Source: Actinomycetales bacterium (lineage in GTDB: Bacteria > Actinomycetota > Actinomycetes > Actinomycetales > Microbacteriaceae). From it: a DNA stretch of 64,000 nt. Made by a program: the position numbers and the translations under genes. The notes under the pieces are model-generated. The model ran no database searches, had not been told where the DNA came from, and saw only the letters and a list, made by a program, of their open reading frames with translations. Shown here one piece after another: positions 26,097 to 34,699 of the stretch; position 1 is the first letter of the stretch; every line of letters starts with the position of its first letter. Location: assembly GCA_015654475.1 (NCBI GenBank), contig JAATGV010000030.1, positions 1 through 64,000 of the forward strand, given 5' to 3'.

Positions 26097-26549
26097 ATGA
26101 AGATTGCTGTTGGTAGCGATCATGCCGCCTACCCGTTCAAGCTTGAACTCATCGAATACGTCAAGGAGCTCGGGCACGACGTGACCGACCTCGGAACCCG
26201 CAGCGCGGAGCGGACCGACTACCCGATCTACGGCGAGAAGGTCGCACGTGCCGTTGTCAGCGGGGAGTATGAGCGCGGTCTCGCCTTCTGCGGAACCGGT
26301 GTAGGGATATCCATCTCGGCGAACAAAGTGCCAGGTGCCCGCGCGGTGGTCTGTAGTGAGCCGTATTCTGCGATGCTCTCACGCGAGCACAACAACACCA
26401 ACATCTTGTCGCTCGGTTCGCGCGTTGTCGGAATCGAGTTGGCGAAGATGATCATCAAGATCTGGTTGGAGACGGGATACGACGCGGGTCGGCATCAGCG
26501 TCGTCTCGATATGATCTCGACCCTCGAAGAGGGGGGCACCTGTGGTTGA
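26097..26549 (+). CDS. rpiB: RpiB-type sugar-phosphate isomerase
   Basis: A 150-residue cytosolic isomerase of the RpiB/LacAB family, interconverting ribose-5-phosphate and ribulose-5-phosphate or, in some operons, allose-6-phosphate and allulose-6-phosphate. The start IAVGSDHAAYPFK, the catalytic-cysteine block GLAFCGTGVGISISANK and the REHNNTNILSLGSRV segment are intact. Sitting between a PTS gene and an epimerase, it is more likely a catabolic isozyme than the housekeeping one. A ribosome site AAAGGAAG precedes the ATG. Its last codons overlap the next gene by eight bases. Confidence 0.93.
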   Translation: MKIAVGSDHAAYPFKLELIEYVKELGHDVTDLGTRSAERTDYPIYGEKVARAVVSGEYERGLAFCGTGVGISISANKVPGARAVVCSEPYSAMLSREHNNTNILSLGSRVVGIELAKMIIKIWLETGYDAGRHQRRLDMISTLEEGGTCG

Positions 26550-27219
26550 GATCATCCCATCGTTGATGTGCGCAGATTTCCGCAATCTCGAAAAAGAGGT
26601 GCGGGATCTGGACGCCGCGGGCTCAGATGCCTACCATCTCGATATCATGGATGGCCGCTTCGTGCCCAACTTTGCACTCGGCGTGCACGATGTCGAGGCG
26701 ATCCGCGCGACGACATCCCGCAGGCTAGACGTTCACCTCATGGCTGAGTCGCCTGAAGACAGCGCCCCGCTGTTCACGGCGCTCGGCGTTGATCGGATCT
26801 TCGTGCATGCCGAATCCACCCGGCAACTGCATCGTGTCGTCTCGGCGATCGTCGCCGCGGGCGCCCGTGCCGGCGTGGTGCTCAACCCTGGCACGCCGGT
26901 TTCTGCTGTTGAGGAGGTGCTGGACGTGATCGACGCCGTGCTGCTCATGGCGGTGAACCCCGGATATGCGGGGCAGCCGTTCATCGACAGTACGGTAGAC
27001 AAGGCTGGCCGGCTCGCGAACTTATTCCGCCAGCGCCAGGTCGAAAAGCAGGTTCTTGTCGACGGGCACATCAACACCGACACCGTTGCAAGACTGGCTC
27101 GTCAGGGTGTGACCGGCTTTATCGCCGGTACCGCAGGACTCTTCCGAGAGCCACGTGATTATGCCGCACGGATCGCTGAGCTGCGGGCGTCGGGCAACGC
27201 TCAGGTGCTGGCCGGATGA
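26542..27219 (+). CDS. Ribulose-/allulose-phosphate 3-epimerase
   Basis: A TIM-barrel metal-dependent epimerase of 225 residues (Rpe/AlsE family). Visible motifs are IPSLMCADF, the metal ligands HLDIMDGRFVPN and VHLMAE, the NPGYAGQPFI loop with the lid, and LVDGHIN near the end. The GTG start overlaps the end of rpiB, so the two are coupled. Together they would turn allose-6-phosphate into fructose-6-phosphate, or ribose-5-phosphate into xylulose-5-phosphate. Sequence alone does not separate the two substrates. Confidence 0.9.
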   Translation: MVEIIPSLMCADFRNLEKEVRDLDAAGSDAYHLDIMDGRFVPNFALGVHDVEAIRATTSRRLDVHLMAESPEDSAPLFTALGVDRIFVHAESTRQLHRVVSAIVAAGARAGVVLNPGTPVSAVEEVLDVIDAVLLMAVNPGYAGQPFIDSTVDKAGRLANLFRQRQVEKQVLVDGHINTDTVARLARQGVTGFIAGTAGLFREPRDYAARIAELRASGNAQVLAG

Positions 27220-27287
27220 TTCCCTGTAGCTCGCTTCGGACACACTCATATGCATGCACGACCATCAAGTAGAAGGACAGATACACA

Positions 27288-28664
27288 ATGACTACGTCAC
27301 CACGCTTTCCCGAGGGTTTCCTTTGGGGGAGCTCGACCAACGCGCAGCAGTTCGAAGGAGGGTGGGACGCCGACGGTAAAGGGGTATCGATCTCCGATGT
27401 GCGGCAGGGCCTGCAGGACATCGACCCGCTCGCCTCCGACTTCTCTGGGTTCAAGGTCGCATCCGATCACTACCATCGTTATGCCGAAGACATCTCCCTC
27501 TACGGCCAGATGGGCTTCGGCATCTACCGGTTCACGATGGCATGGACGCGCATCTTCCCGAACGGGAATGACGCCGAGCCTAACGAAGCCGGGCTCGCCT
27601 TCTACGATGACATGCTCGCCGAACTCGAACGCCACGGCATTGCGCCGGTGGTCACTCTGTACGCCTATGATCTGCCGCAGAGCCTCGTGGATCAATACGG
27701 CGGCTGGCGCTCACGGCAATGCATCGACGACTACCTGCGTTACGTGCAGACCGTCGTGCAACGCTACAAGGGGCGGGTCAAATACTGGGTGCCCTTCAAC
27801 GAGCAGAATGCGATCATTCTCGACCCGGACTACATGGTCGGCATCCACCCCGTCGACCGTACCGAGCATGCGATGATCACCCACCACTTCTCGCTTGCGT
27901 GGGCGAAAGCGACGGTGCTTATCCATGAGGTCGATCCTGAGGCAAAGACCGGTGGCAATATCTGTAATACCTGCGTCTATCCAGAGACGCCTGACCCCAG
28001 GGATGTTGAGGCGACCGACGAGTTCGCGCAGTCGTGGGGATACGCTTTCGGCGACTTGTTCGCACGCAAACAGTATTCCGGCTTCTTCCGCAAGATTTTC
28101 GACGATGTGGATCTCGATGCCATCGTGACTGACGATGATCTTGCGGTGATCGCGGCGGCCGAGCCCGACTTCCTATCCCTGACCTACTACATGTCGAATG
28201 TGATGTCGGCAAAGCTCAATTTCCGTGACCAGGGCATCAAGGTGCTGACCTCAGTGCCGAACCCGTACCTCGAGCAAACCGAATGGGGCTGGAACATCGA
28301 CCCTTATGGGTTCAAACACTTCCTGCTCGACTTCTCTCATCGATACCAGATGCCGTTGCTCATCCTGGAGAACGGGCTGGGGCACCGCGACGAACTGGAA
28401 CCGGAAGGCGTTGTGCACGACGACTATCGGATCAATTACCTGCGTGCGCATATCCAGCGCATGAAGGAGGCAATCGATCTTGGAGCCGACGTGATCGGCT
28501 ACCTGACCTGGTCGGCGACGGATCTCTACTCAACGCGGGAAGGGTTCGAGAAGCGATACGGATTCGTGTATGTGGATCAGGATAATAACCTGCGTCGAAT
28601 CCTGAAGAGTAGCTTCCACTGGTATAAGAAGGTCATCGCCTCCAACGGCGCTGATCTCAGCTGA
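27288..28664 (+). CDS. GH1 6-phospho-beta-glucosidase
   Basis: Cytosolic glycoside hydrolase family 1 enzyme (458 residues) that splits the phosphorylated glycoside brought in by the PTS. The N terminus FPEGFLWGSSTNAQQFEGG is the GH1 signature, in which Gln and Glu bind sugar. The acid/base Glu is in PFNEQN and the nucleophile Glu in LILENGLGHRD. The C-terminal KRYGFVYVDQDNNLRRILKSSFHWYK, in pieces, is typical of the 6-phospho-sugar branch. A GAAGGA-type site precedes the ATG. It ends the operon; a perfect bidirectional hairpin follows. Confidence 0.93.
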   Translation: MTTSPRFPEGFLWGSSTNAQQFEGGWDADGKGVSISDVRQGLQDIDPLASDFSGFKVASDHYHRYAEDISLYGQMGFGIYRFTMAWTRIFPNGNDAEPNEAGLAFYDDMLAELERHGIAPVVTLYAYDLPQSLVDQYGGWRSRQCIDDYLRYVQTVVQRYKGRVKYWVPFNEQNAIILDPDYMVGIHPVDRTEHAMITHHFSLAWAKATVLIHEVDPEAKTGGNICNTCVYPETPDPRDVEATDEFAQSWGYAFGDLFARKQYSGFFRKIFDDVDLDAIVTDDDLAVIAAAEPDFLSLTYYMSNVMSAKLNFRDQGIKVLTSVPNPYLEQTEWGWNIDPYGFKHFLLDFSHRYQMPLLILENGLGHRDELEPEGVVHDDYRINYLRAHIQRMKEAIDLGADVIGYLTWSATDLYSTREGFEKRYGFVYVDQDNNLRRILKSSFHWYKKVIASNGADLS

Positions 28665-28685
28665 ATTTGCAGAGTCGGTGTGTCC

Positions 28686-28740
28686 GAACAGAGCAAAACC
28701 CGACAGATCCTGGCCGAATCTGTCGGGTTTTGCTCTGTTC
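28686..28740. terminator. CCCGACAG palindromic repeat, simple 23-bp hairpin
   Basis: GAACAGAGCAAAACCCGACA and its continuation (28686-28708) pair perfectly with 28718-28740 around nine bases. It sits between the convergent GH1 and CoA-dehydratase genes. The same core occurs at 22448, 34542 and 49283. It is best read as a bidirectional terminator of a repeated family. Confidence 0.85.
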
Positions 28741-28822
28741 AGGGAACAGGCTGACTGCAATTCTGCGTAGGAGTGTTCCCTAGCTGGCACTTCTGCATCG
28801 CCCACCCCTCGCACTGACCTCC

Positions 28823-31800
28823 TCAGTCGTCGCGCACGACCGACGAAACCGACAAGGGAAGTTGCCGGCGGCCGGCAGGATCCGGCGCTCCCATGCCACC
28901 ATGCGAAATGCCCGAGCCTCCGCCCGACGTCTCCATCGCCCCGAGTGCATCGGGGGCGGCACCGATCAGGTCCGTCAATGCGCATCCAGCGCCCACAAGC
29001 TGCCTGTCACGCTCCGCCCCGGAACCCAGCTCGCCGCCAACCTCATCCAACCCGTCCGCGAACTCGCCGCGGCCGTTCTGCATCACCGCCGTGGAAAGCA
29101 GCAAACGGATCCGGTTCAGCTGGTTGACGGCGGATGCGCCCGGATCGTAGTCCACAGCCGCAACGTTGGCCTGCGGATAGCGGTCCCGCAGGGCGCGGAA
29201 CATGCCCTTGCCGACCACATGGTTGGGCAGGCACGCGAATGGCTGCGCGCAGATGATGTTGGGGCAGCCATGCTCGATCATGTCTACCATCTCGGCAGTG
29301 AGATACCAGCCTTCGCCAGCCTGGTTGCCCATGCTTGCGATGCCTGTCGAGCGCGCCGCCATCTGCTTGATTGGCCGCCCCACATCGAACTTGCCGTTCG
29401 TTCGCGCAAGGGCTGCATGCGCCGGTTGCTCATAACGCTGCATGGCCCAAAGCACCACCGGCTTCGACCAGCGCATCAGACCACCGATCCCGAGGTTGTC
29501 GTGATTCCACTTTGCGCTGGCCATCGTGTACTCGAAGAATTGCAGCAAACCGGGGAGGACCGCCTCGCATCCTTCCTCCTCGATCACCTGGACCGCATGG
29601 TTGTTGGCGTCGGGATGGAACTTCACCAAGATTTCGCCCACAAGCCCGACACGAGGCTTGCGCGGGATGTCGCGCAGCGGCAGCGCATCGAACTCGGCGA
29701 CAGATTGGTCGATGATGCGCCGGAAGGTGGCGTGGGGTCCAAGGGCCGGTGCCTTACCAGTGCCGAAGAAGGCCTGCCCGATCTCGTCCCACCTGCGGTA
29801 GAGAGCCATCGAACTGCCTTCCTCTGCCTCGTAGGGGTGCACGCGCAGCAGCATCTTCTGCAGCATGTCGCCGTAGACGATGGCTTGGGCGGCCCGGTGG
29901 ATGTCCGTCAGCGTCAGACGGAACCCTGGGTTCTGCTCGATGCCTTGTGCCGAGACGGCGATGACAGGCACTTGCGGGTAGCCCGCATCCTTGAGGCCGC
30001 GGCGCAGGAGCGATGCATAGTTGGTCGCACGACACATGCCGCCGGTCTGCGTAATGGCTACGGCCGCATGGTCGGGGTCGGCGCGTCCGGACGTGAACTC
30101 CTCAAGCAGCTGGCCGATCACGACGATCGATGGATAGCAGGAGTCGTTGTTCACATATTTGAGGCCGGTCTCGTTCGACTCGGCGGTTGCATGCTCCAGC
30201 AGGCGCACGTTGTAGCCGGAGCGTTGCAGCACTGGAACGATCAGGCGGAACTGGATGGGCGCCATCTGCGGGGCGAGGATCTGGTAGCCCTGTTCGCGCA
30301 TCGCCTCGGTGAATACGGCCCGCGGCTGCTGGGATGCAGGATGTGTGCGGCGTACGGCACCCGAAGTGGCCGAGTTGCCTGGCTTGAACCCGGTTGCTTG
30401 TGGCGTCTGAGTCGCGGTGGGCCGGCTTGCGCTGGCCTTGTTCGGACTGCTTTGCCCAGTGCGCGGTCTGCCCTCGCGGGTTGGCCCAGATGATCGTGTC
30501 GGCCTAGTCGCGCGTGCCGGTCCGGTTGAGCCGGCAGACTTCACGGAGCGTGCCGGACCCGTGGAGCGAAGAGGACCGAGCGTGTTTGTGCGCGGCACTG
30601 CCGCCTCTGCGGCGCGTCGGCGCTCGCCGATGGCGGCCGCGAGGGAGCGCAGCCGAATGCGAGCCGCGCCAAGGTTCGAGACTTCGTCGATCTTGAGCGT
30701 GGTGTAGACGTCGGAGTGCTCCTCCAATATTTCCTGCACCTGGTCGGTGGTGATCGCGTCGACCCCGCACCCGAAGGAGTTGAGTTGCACGAGTTCGAGG
30801 TCGGGCTCGTCACCCACTCGCGCGGCTGCTTCGTAAAGCCTCGAGTGGTATGACCACTGATCCTGCACTCGTAGTGGGCGGTCAAGGCGGCCGTCGCACA
30901 CCGAGTCTTCGGTGAGCACCGCCATGCCGAGCCCATTGATCACCTCGGGGATGCCATGGTTGATCTCGGGATCCAGGTGGTAGGGACGTCCTGCGAGCAC
31001 GATTCCCTCGACGCCGTTGGCGCGCATCCACGCAAGCGACTCCTCGCCCTTGGCGCGAACCTCCGCCTTCACCGCGGCATCCTCCTCGTACGCCTTGTCG
31101 ACGGCAGAACCCATCTCGTCTTTCGATATATTCCATTCGCGGAATACATCCACCAACCGGCCCACAAGGTGTTCGGGCTTGGAAAGGTTCACGAAAGGAG
31201 AAAGGAAGGTGACGCCTGGCTGCATGAGCCGTTGCATGTTGTTGCGGATCACCTCGGGATAGGTGGCCACAACGGGGCAGTTGTAGTGGTTGTCTGCGCC
31301 CTGTGTTAGCTCCTGCTCGTAGCTTACGCACGGGTAGAAGATCGTGGTCAGCCCGCGCTCAAGAAGGTCGTCGATGTGCCCGTGCACGAGTTTGGCCGGG
31401 TAGCACACGTTTTCGGAGGGGATTGTCTCGATTCCGCGCTCGAACAACTCATGGCTGGAGCGGCCGGAGAGCATCACCCGGAATCCGAGCTGGGTGAGCA
31501 GCGTGAACCAGAATGGGTAGTTCTCATACATGTTGAGTACGCGCGGGATGCCGATGTCGCCGCGCGTCGCTTTCGCCTCGGTCAGGCGGCGGTAGCCGAA
31601 CACTCGCTTGTACTTCCAGTCGTACAGGTTCGGCAGCTCTGACTTCTTGGGCAGACGCTCAAGCGAGGCGCCGCGGTCGCAACGATTGCCTGATACGTGC
31701 CGTTCGCCGTTGCTGAACGTCGAGATGGTCATCTGGCAATGGTTTTGGCACAGGCGGCACGTCTTCCGCGTCGTCTCCACCGAAAACTCGGAGAGGTCGT

Positions 31801-33676
31801 CGAGTTGTACGAGCGACGACTGGCCGTTGCCGTCGTCGTGCATGCGGGCCGTGAGCGCCGCTCCGTAGGCGCCCATCAGCCCCGCGATGTCGGGCCTGAC
31901 CACTTCGCGGCCTGTGAGCAGTTCGAACGCCCGCAGCACCGCGTCATTGAGGAAGGTGCCGCCCTGCACCACCACATGTTCACCCAAGTCGGATGGGCTC
32001 TTCAGCTTGATCACCTTGTACAACGCATTGCGCACGACCGAATAGCTGAGACCCGCGGAGATGGCGGCCAGATCGGCCCCCTCCTTCTGGGCCTGCTTGA
32101 CCGAGGAGTTCATGAACACCGTGCAGCGTGTGCCAAGGTCCACCGGTGCTTCAGATGAAAGCGCCGCCGTGGCGAAGGAACGCACATCGCTGCCGAGTGA
32201 GGCCGCGAAAGTTTGCAGGAACGAGCCACAGCCTGAGGAACATGCTTCGTTGACGGAGATGGAATCCACCGTGCGGTCTTTGATCGTCAGGTATTTCATG
32301 TCCTGGCCACCGATGTCGATCACCGACGTGACACGGGGCTGCAGGGTTTCGGCCGCTCGGAAGTGAGCCATGGTCTCGACTTCGCCCTCATCCATCCGCA
32401 GGGCCGTCTTCACCAGCCCCTCCCCATAGCCGGTCGAGCAAGCGCGGCCGATCACCGTGCCTTCTGGCAAGGCCTCGCGCACCCGCTTGACGATTTCAAC
32501 TGCGCCTGCCACCGGATCCCCTTCGTTGGAGGCGTAGTGGCTGAAGACGATCTGGCCGCTCCCGTCGATCACGATGGCCTTGATGGTGGTGGATCCGGCA
32601 TCAATGCCAAGCCAGCACCGGCCGCGTGCTTCGGATGTGTCGATGCGGGGCACCGCTTCCGCGGCATGACGCTGCATGAACTCGTCGCGCTCCTGCTGGT
32701 TCGCGAACAGTGGGCGCATGCGAGCGGAGTCGGCGTCGACTTTCGCTGCGTCGAGCCGGGAGATGATCTTCGTCAGCGGGGTCGGCGCACCGTCGGCCAT
32801 GAATGAGGCGCCGAGGGCCACGTAGAGTTGAGCGTCGTCAGGGGAGACGAACGCATCCACCCCGTTGAGCATGCGCTCATATGCGTGGCGGAGCTCGGGT
32901 AGGAAGTGCAGCGGGCCGCCAAGGAACATCACGGTTCCGCGGATCGGCCTGCCGTTGGCCAGCCCAGCGATGGTCTGGGTGGCGACCGCTGTGAATACGG
33001 AGGCGGCGAGGTCTTCGTGCGCGGCGCCCTGGTTGATCAGTGGCTGCAGATCGGACTTCGCGAACACCCCGCAGCGCGAGGCGATCGGGTAGAGCTGAGT
33101 GTAGTGGGAGGCCAGCTCGTTGAGGCCGCCCGCATCCGTCTTGAGCAGGCTGGCCATCTGGTCGATGAATGCGCCGGTACCGCCCGCGCATGTGCCGTTC
33201 ATCCGCTGTTCGGGCGTGGGATGCAGGTAAGTGAGTTTCGCATCCTCGCCACCCAGTTCGATGATGACGTCGACCTCGGGATGCAGCTGCCTGGTCGCTT
33301 CAGTGCCAGCGATAACCTCCTGAACGAAGGGAACGCGTAGCGCGTTGGCCAGTGAGAGTCCACCCGAACCGGTGATAGCGGCGCTGACCACACACCCCGG
33401 GTATTGCGACTCGATGTCTGCCAGCAGCTTGCGCAGTTCGGCCCGCGAATCGGCGTTATGTCGTCGATAGTCTTGGAAGAGCACTGTGCCGGTGCGGCCG
33501 GATGGTGTGCCCGCTGCCGTTGCGTCGATATCAGTGTCGCCGAGTATCGGCAGGTCGTCCCTGAGCACCGCTTTTACGGTGGTGGATCCGATGTCGATGC
33601 CGAGCCGTAAGGTTCCGGCCGCGCGGATGGGGCTCCCGGTTCCGGTGTCCATCGCACCGTCGTCGCGTTCTGGCAT
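28823..33676 (-). CDS. Giant 2-hydroxyacyl-CoA dehydratase activase/dehydratase fusion
   Basis: A 1617-residue protein of the CoA-dehydratase-activase superfamily. Two ASKHA ATPase domains come first: LRLGIDIGSTTVKAV near residue 22 with the cluster Cys block NGTCAGGTGAF, and LGIDAGSTTIKAI near 365 with ACSSGCGSF. A cysteine cluster CRLCQNHCQM and GNRCDRG, the DUF2229 region, and an HgdB-like dehydratase part near the C terminus follow. Between about 1090 and 1190 lies a linker made of Ser, Thr, Pro, Arg and Gly. In known systems the activase uses ATP to drive one electron into an Fe-S dehydratase; the reaction here is unknown. AGGAGG four bases before ATG 33676 fixes the start; a longer reading would overlap the TetR gene. 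The enzyme should be oxygen-sensitive. Confidence 0.85.
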   Translation of the reverse strand: MPERDDGAMDTGTGSPIRAAGTLRLGIDIGSTTVKAVLRDDLPILGDTDIDATAAGTPSGRTGTVLFQDYRRHNADSRAELRKLLADIESQYPGCVVSAAITGSGGLSLANALRVPFVQEVIAGTEATRQLHPEVDVIIELGGEDAKLTYLHPTPEQRMNGTCAGGTGAFIDQMASLLKTDAGGLNELASHYTQLYPIASRCGVFAKSDLQPLINQGAAHEDLAASVFTAVATQTIAGLANGRPIRGTVMFLGGPLHFLPELRHAYERMLNGVDAFVSPDDAQLYVALGASFMADGAPTPLTKIISRLDAAKVDADSARMRPLFANQQERDEFMQRHAAEAVPRIDTSEARGRCWLGIDAGSTTIKAIVIDGSGQIVFSHYASNEGDPVAGAVEIVKRVREALPEGTVIGRACSTGYGEGLVKTALRMDEGEVETMAHFRAAETLQPRVTSVIDIGGQDMKYLTIKDRTVDSISVNEACSSGCGSFLQTFAASLGSDVRSFATAALSSEAPVDLGTRCTVFMNSSVKQAQKEGADLAAISAGLSYSVVRNALYKVIKLKSPSDLGEHVVVQGGTFLNDAVLRAFELLTGREVVRPDIAGLMGAYGAALTARMHDDGNGQSSLVQLDDLSEFSVETTRKTCRLCQNHCQMTISTFSNGERHVSGNRCDRGASLERLPKKSELPNLYDWKYKRVFGYRRLTEAKATRGDIGIPRVLNMYENYPFWFTLLTQLGFRVMLSGRSSHELFERGIETIPSENVCYPAKLVHGHIDDLLERGLTTIFYPCVSYEQELTQGADNHYNCPVVATYPEVIRNNMQRLMQPGVTFLSPFVNLSKPEHLVGRLVDVFREWNISKDEMGSAVDKAYEEDAAVKAEVRAKGEESLAWMRANGVEGIVLAGRPYHLDPEINHGIPEVINGLGMAVLTEDSVCDGRLDRPLRVQDQWSYHSRLYEAAARVGDEPDLELVQLNSFGCGVDAITTDQVQEILEEHSDVYTTLKIDEVSNLGAARIRLRSLAAAIGERRRAAEAAVPRTNTLGPLRSTGPARSVKSAGSTGPARATRPTRSSGPTREGRPRTGQSSPNKASASRPTATQTPQATGFKPGNSATSGAVRRTHPASQQPRAVFTEAMREQGYQILAPQMAPIQFRLIVPVLQRSGYNVRLLEHATAESNETGLKYVNNDSCYPSIVVIGQLLEEFTSGRADPDHAAVAITQTGGMCRATNYASLLRRGLKDAGYPQVPVIAVSAQGIEQNPGFRLTLTDIHRAAQAIVYGDMLQKMLLRVHPYEAEEGSSMALYRRWDEIGQAFFGTGKAPALGPHATFRRIIDQSVAEFDALPLRDIPRKPRVGLVGEILVKFHPDANNHAVQVIEEEGCEAVLPGLLQFFEYTMASAKWNHDNLGIGGLMRWSKPVVLWAMQRYEQPAHAALARTNGKFDVGRPIKQMAARSTGIASMGNQAGEGWYLTAEMVDMIEHGCPNIICAQPFACLPNHVVGKGMFRALRDRYPQANVAAVDYDPGASAVNQLNRIRLLLSTAVMQNGRGEFADGLDEVGGELGSGAERDRQLVGAGCALTDLIGAAPDALGAMETSGGGSGISHGGMGAPDPAGRRQLPLSVSSVVRDD

Positions 33677-33725
33677 GTCGCCTCCTAAGAGGAATTGCCG
33701 TCCGGTCCGTTTGCCGATATCGGCT

Positions 33726-33745
33726 CCAATACAAAAAGTGTATGG
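33726..33745. promoter_or_regulatory. Candidate TetR operator in divergent promoter
   Basis: CCAATACAAAAAGTGTATGG is an imperfect palindrome (CCAATACA/TGTATGG) in the 114-base gap between the divergent dehydratase fusion and TetR genes. Its position fits an operator controlling both. No second copy was found, so the call rests on symmetry and place alone. Confidence 0.4.
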
Positions 33746-33790
33746 AAATTCGGACAATGTTTCCACGGTGTTGAAATTAGACTTGTGGGC

Positions 33791-34519
33791 ATGAATGGAC
33801 CAGAAGCCGGAGCCCCCGAAACCAAGTGGCCGAAGCAGGATGACGACGCCACTGAGATATCCGGGCCTGTTGAAATAGAGTCGGTGACCCAGCCGGTTCA
33901 ACCCACGGATGCAGTGTCTCGACGCGCTCGCGGTCCGCACGGCGCGCGCGGAGCGGTGCGGGAAAGCATTCTCGCGGAGGCACGACTCCGGTTCGTCCAG
34001 GATGAATACGACGCTGTCACGCTGCGCTCGATCGCGCGTGCGGTGGGCTGCGATGCTGCTCTTGTGTCGTACTATTTCGGGTCGAAGCAGGAGCTCTTCC
34101 GCGAGGCGATGCGTCTGCCCGCGGACCCAGCAGCCACAGTGCTCGCACTGCTCGCAGTGGGCACACGCGGGGCTGGCGAGCGGATCGTCCGCTTTGCGCT
34201 GCGCACGTTCGAAGAGACCCAGACGGCGGGAACCATGGCTGCACTGCTCAAGTCGCTCACTACGGATGCGATGACAGCCCGCCGCCTTTCGGGATACTTG
34301 CGTGACGCGGTCTTGGGCAAGGTGGGGCGCGTGATGGGCGCACCTGACTTCGCCGCACAAGTGGAGTTGTCAATCTCCTTGATGGCTGGGGTGGCCCTCA
34401 TGCGGTACATCGTGCGGCTTGAGCCACTGGCCTCGATGTCGACCGACGAACTGGTGGCCCAGCTGGCACCTTTTGTGCAGTTGCGCCTCGATCTGGCCGG
34501 GCGTAGCTCGCACTGGTGA
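33791..34519 (+). CDS. TetR-family transcriptional regulator
   Basis: A 242-residue DNA-binding regulator. After an unusual acidic, probably disordered N-terminal tail of about 50 residues, the TetR helix-turn-helix reads RESILAEARLRFVQDEYDAVTLRSIARAVGCDAALVSYYFGSKQELF, in pieces. The ligand/dimer domain follows with a tetracyclin-repressor-like C-terminal layout. The gene is divergent from the CoA-dehydratase fusion, its probable target. The ATG at 33791 avoids the promoter; a longer reading from 33695 would run through the candidate operator. Confidence 0.88.
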   Translation: MNGPEAGAPETKWPKQDDDATEISGPVEIESVTQPVQPTDAVSRRARGPHGARGAVRESILAEARLRFVQDEYDAVTLRSIARAVGCDAALVSYYFGSKQELFREAMRLPADPAATVLALLAVGTRGAGERIVRFALRTFEETQTAGTMAALLKSLTTDAMTARRLSGYLRDAVLGKVGRVMGAPDFAAQVELSISLMAGVALMRYIVRLEPLASMSTDELVAQLAPFVQLRLDLAGRSSHW

Positions 34520-34541
34520 CTCTCAGGCGGTAGGTGATCGC

Positions 34542-34690
34542 CGCTGAACCGAGCAAAACCCGACAGCCCGGCGCTGCTGCCTTCCTTCAACGGAGCAAGA
34601 CCCGACAGATTCGGCCGGAATCTGTCGGGTCTTGCTCGGTTCAGCGGCGAGGAGTGGATGCCGATGTCGGGTTCTGCTCGGTTCAGCGCG
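34542..34690. repeat. CCCGACAG palindromic repeat, four-arm copy
   Basis: Forward arms at 34542-34566 (CGCTGAACCGAGCAAAACCC...) and 34587-34612 (GGAGCAAGACCCGACAGATT) are followed by reverse arms at 34618-34646 and about 34663-34688. Outer arms pair with outer and inner with inner, giving two nested hairpins. The inner pair shares a compensated change (AAGACCC with GGGTCTT), so the stem has been maintained. It lies between the convergent TetR and aminotransferase genes. Confidence 0.85.
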
Positions 34691-34699
34691 CTCGGGGTG

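Noticed and set aside
33677-34360. N-terminal extension of the CoA-dehydratase fusion by 228 residues
   Set aside because: It would overlap most of the TetR gene on the other strand, lacks conserved domains, and AGGAGG marks ATG 33676.
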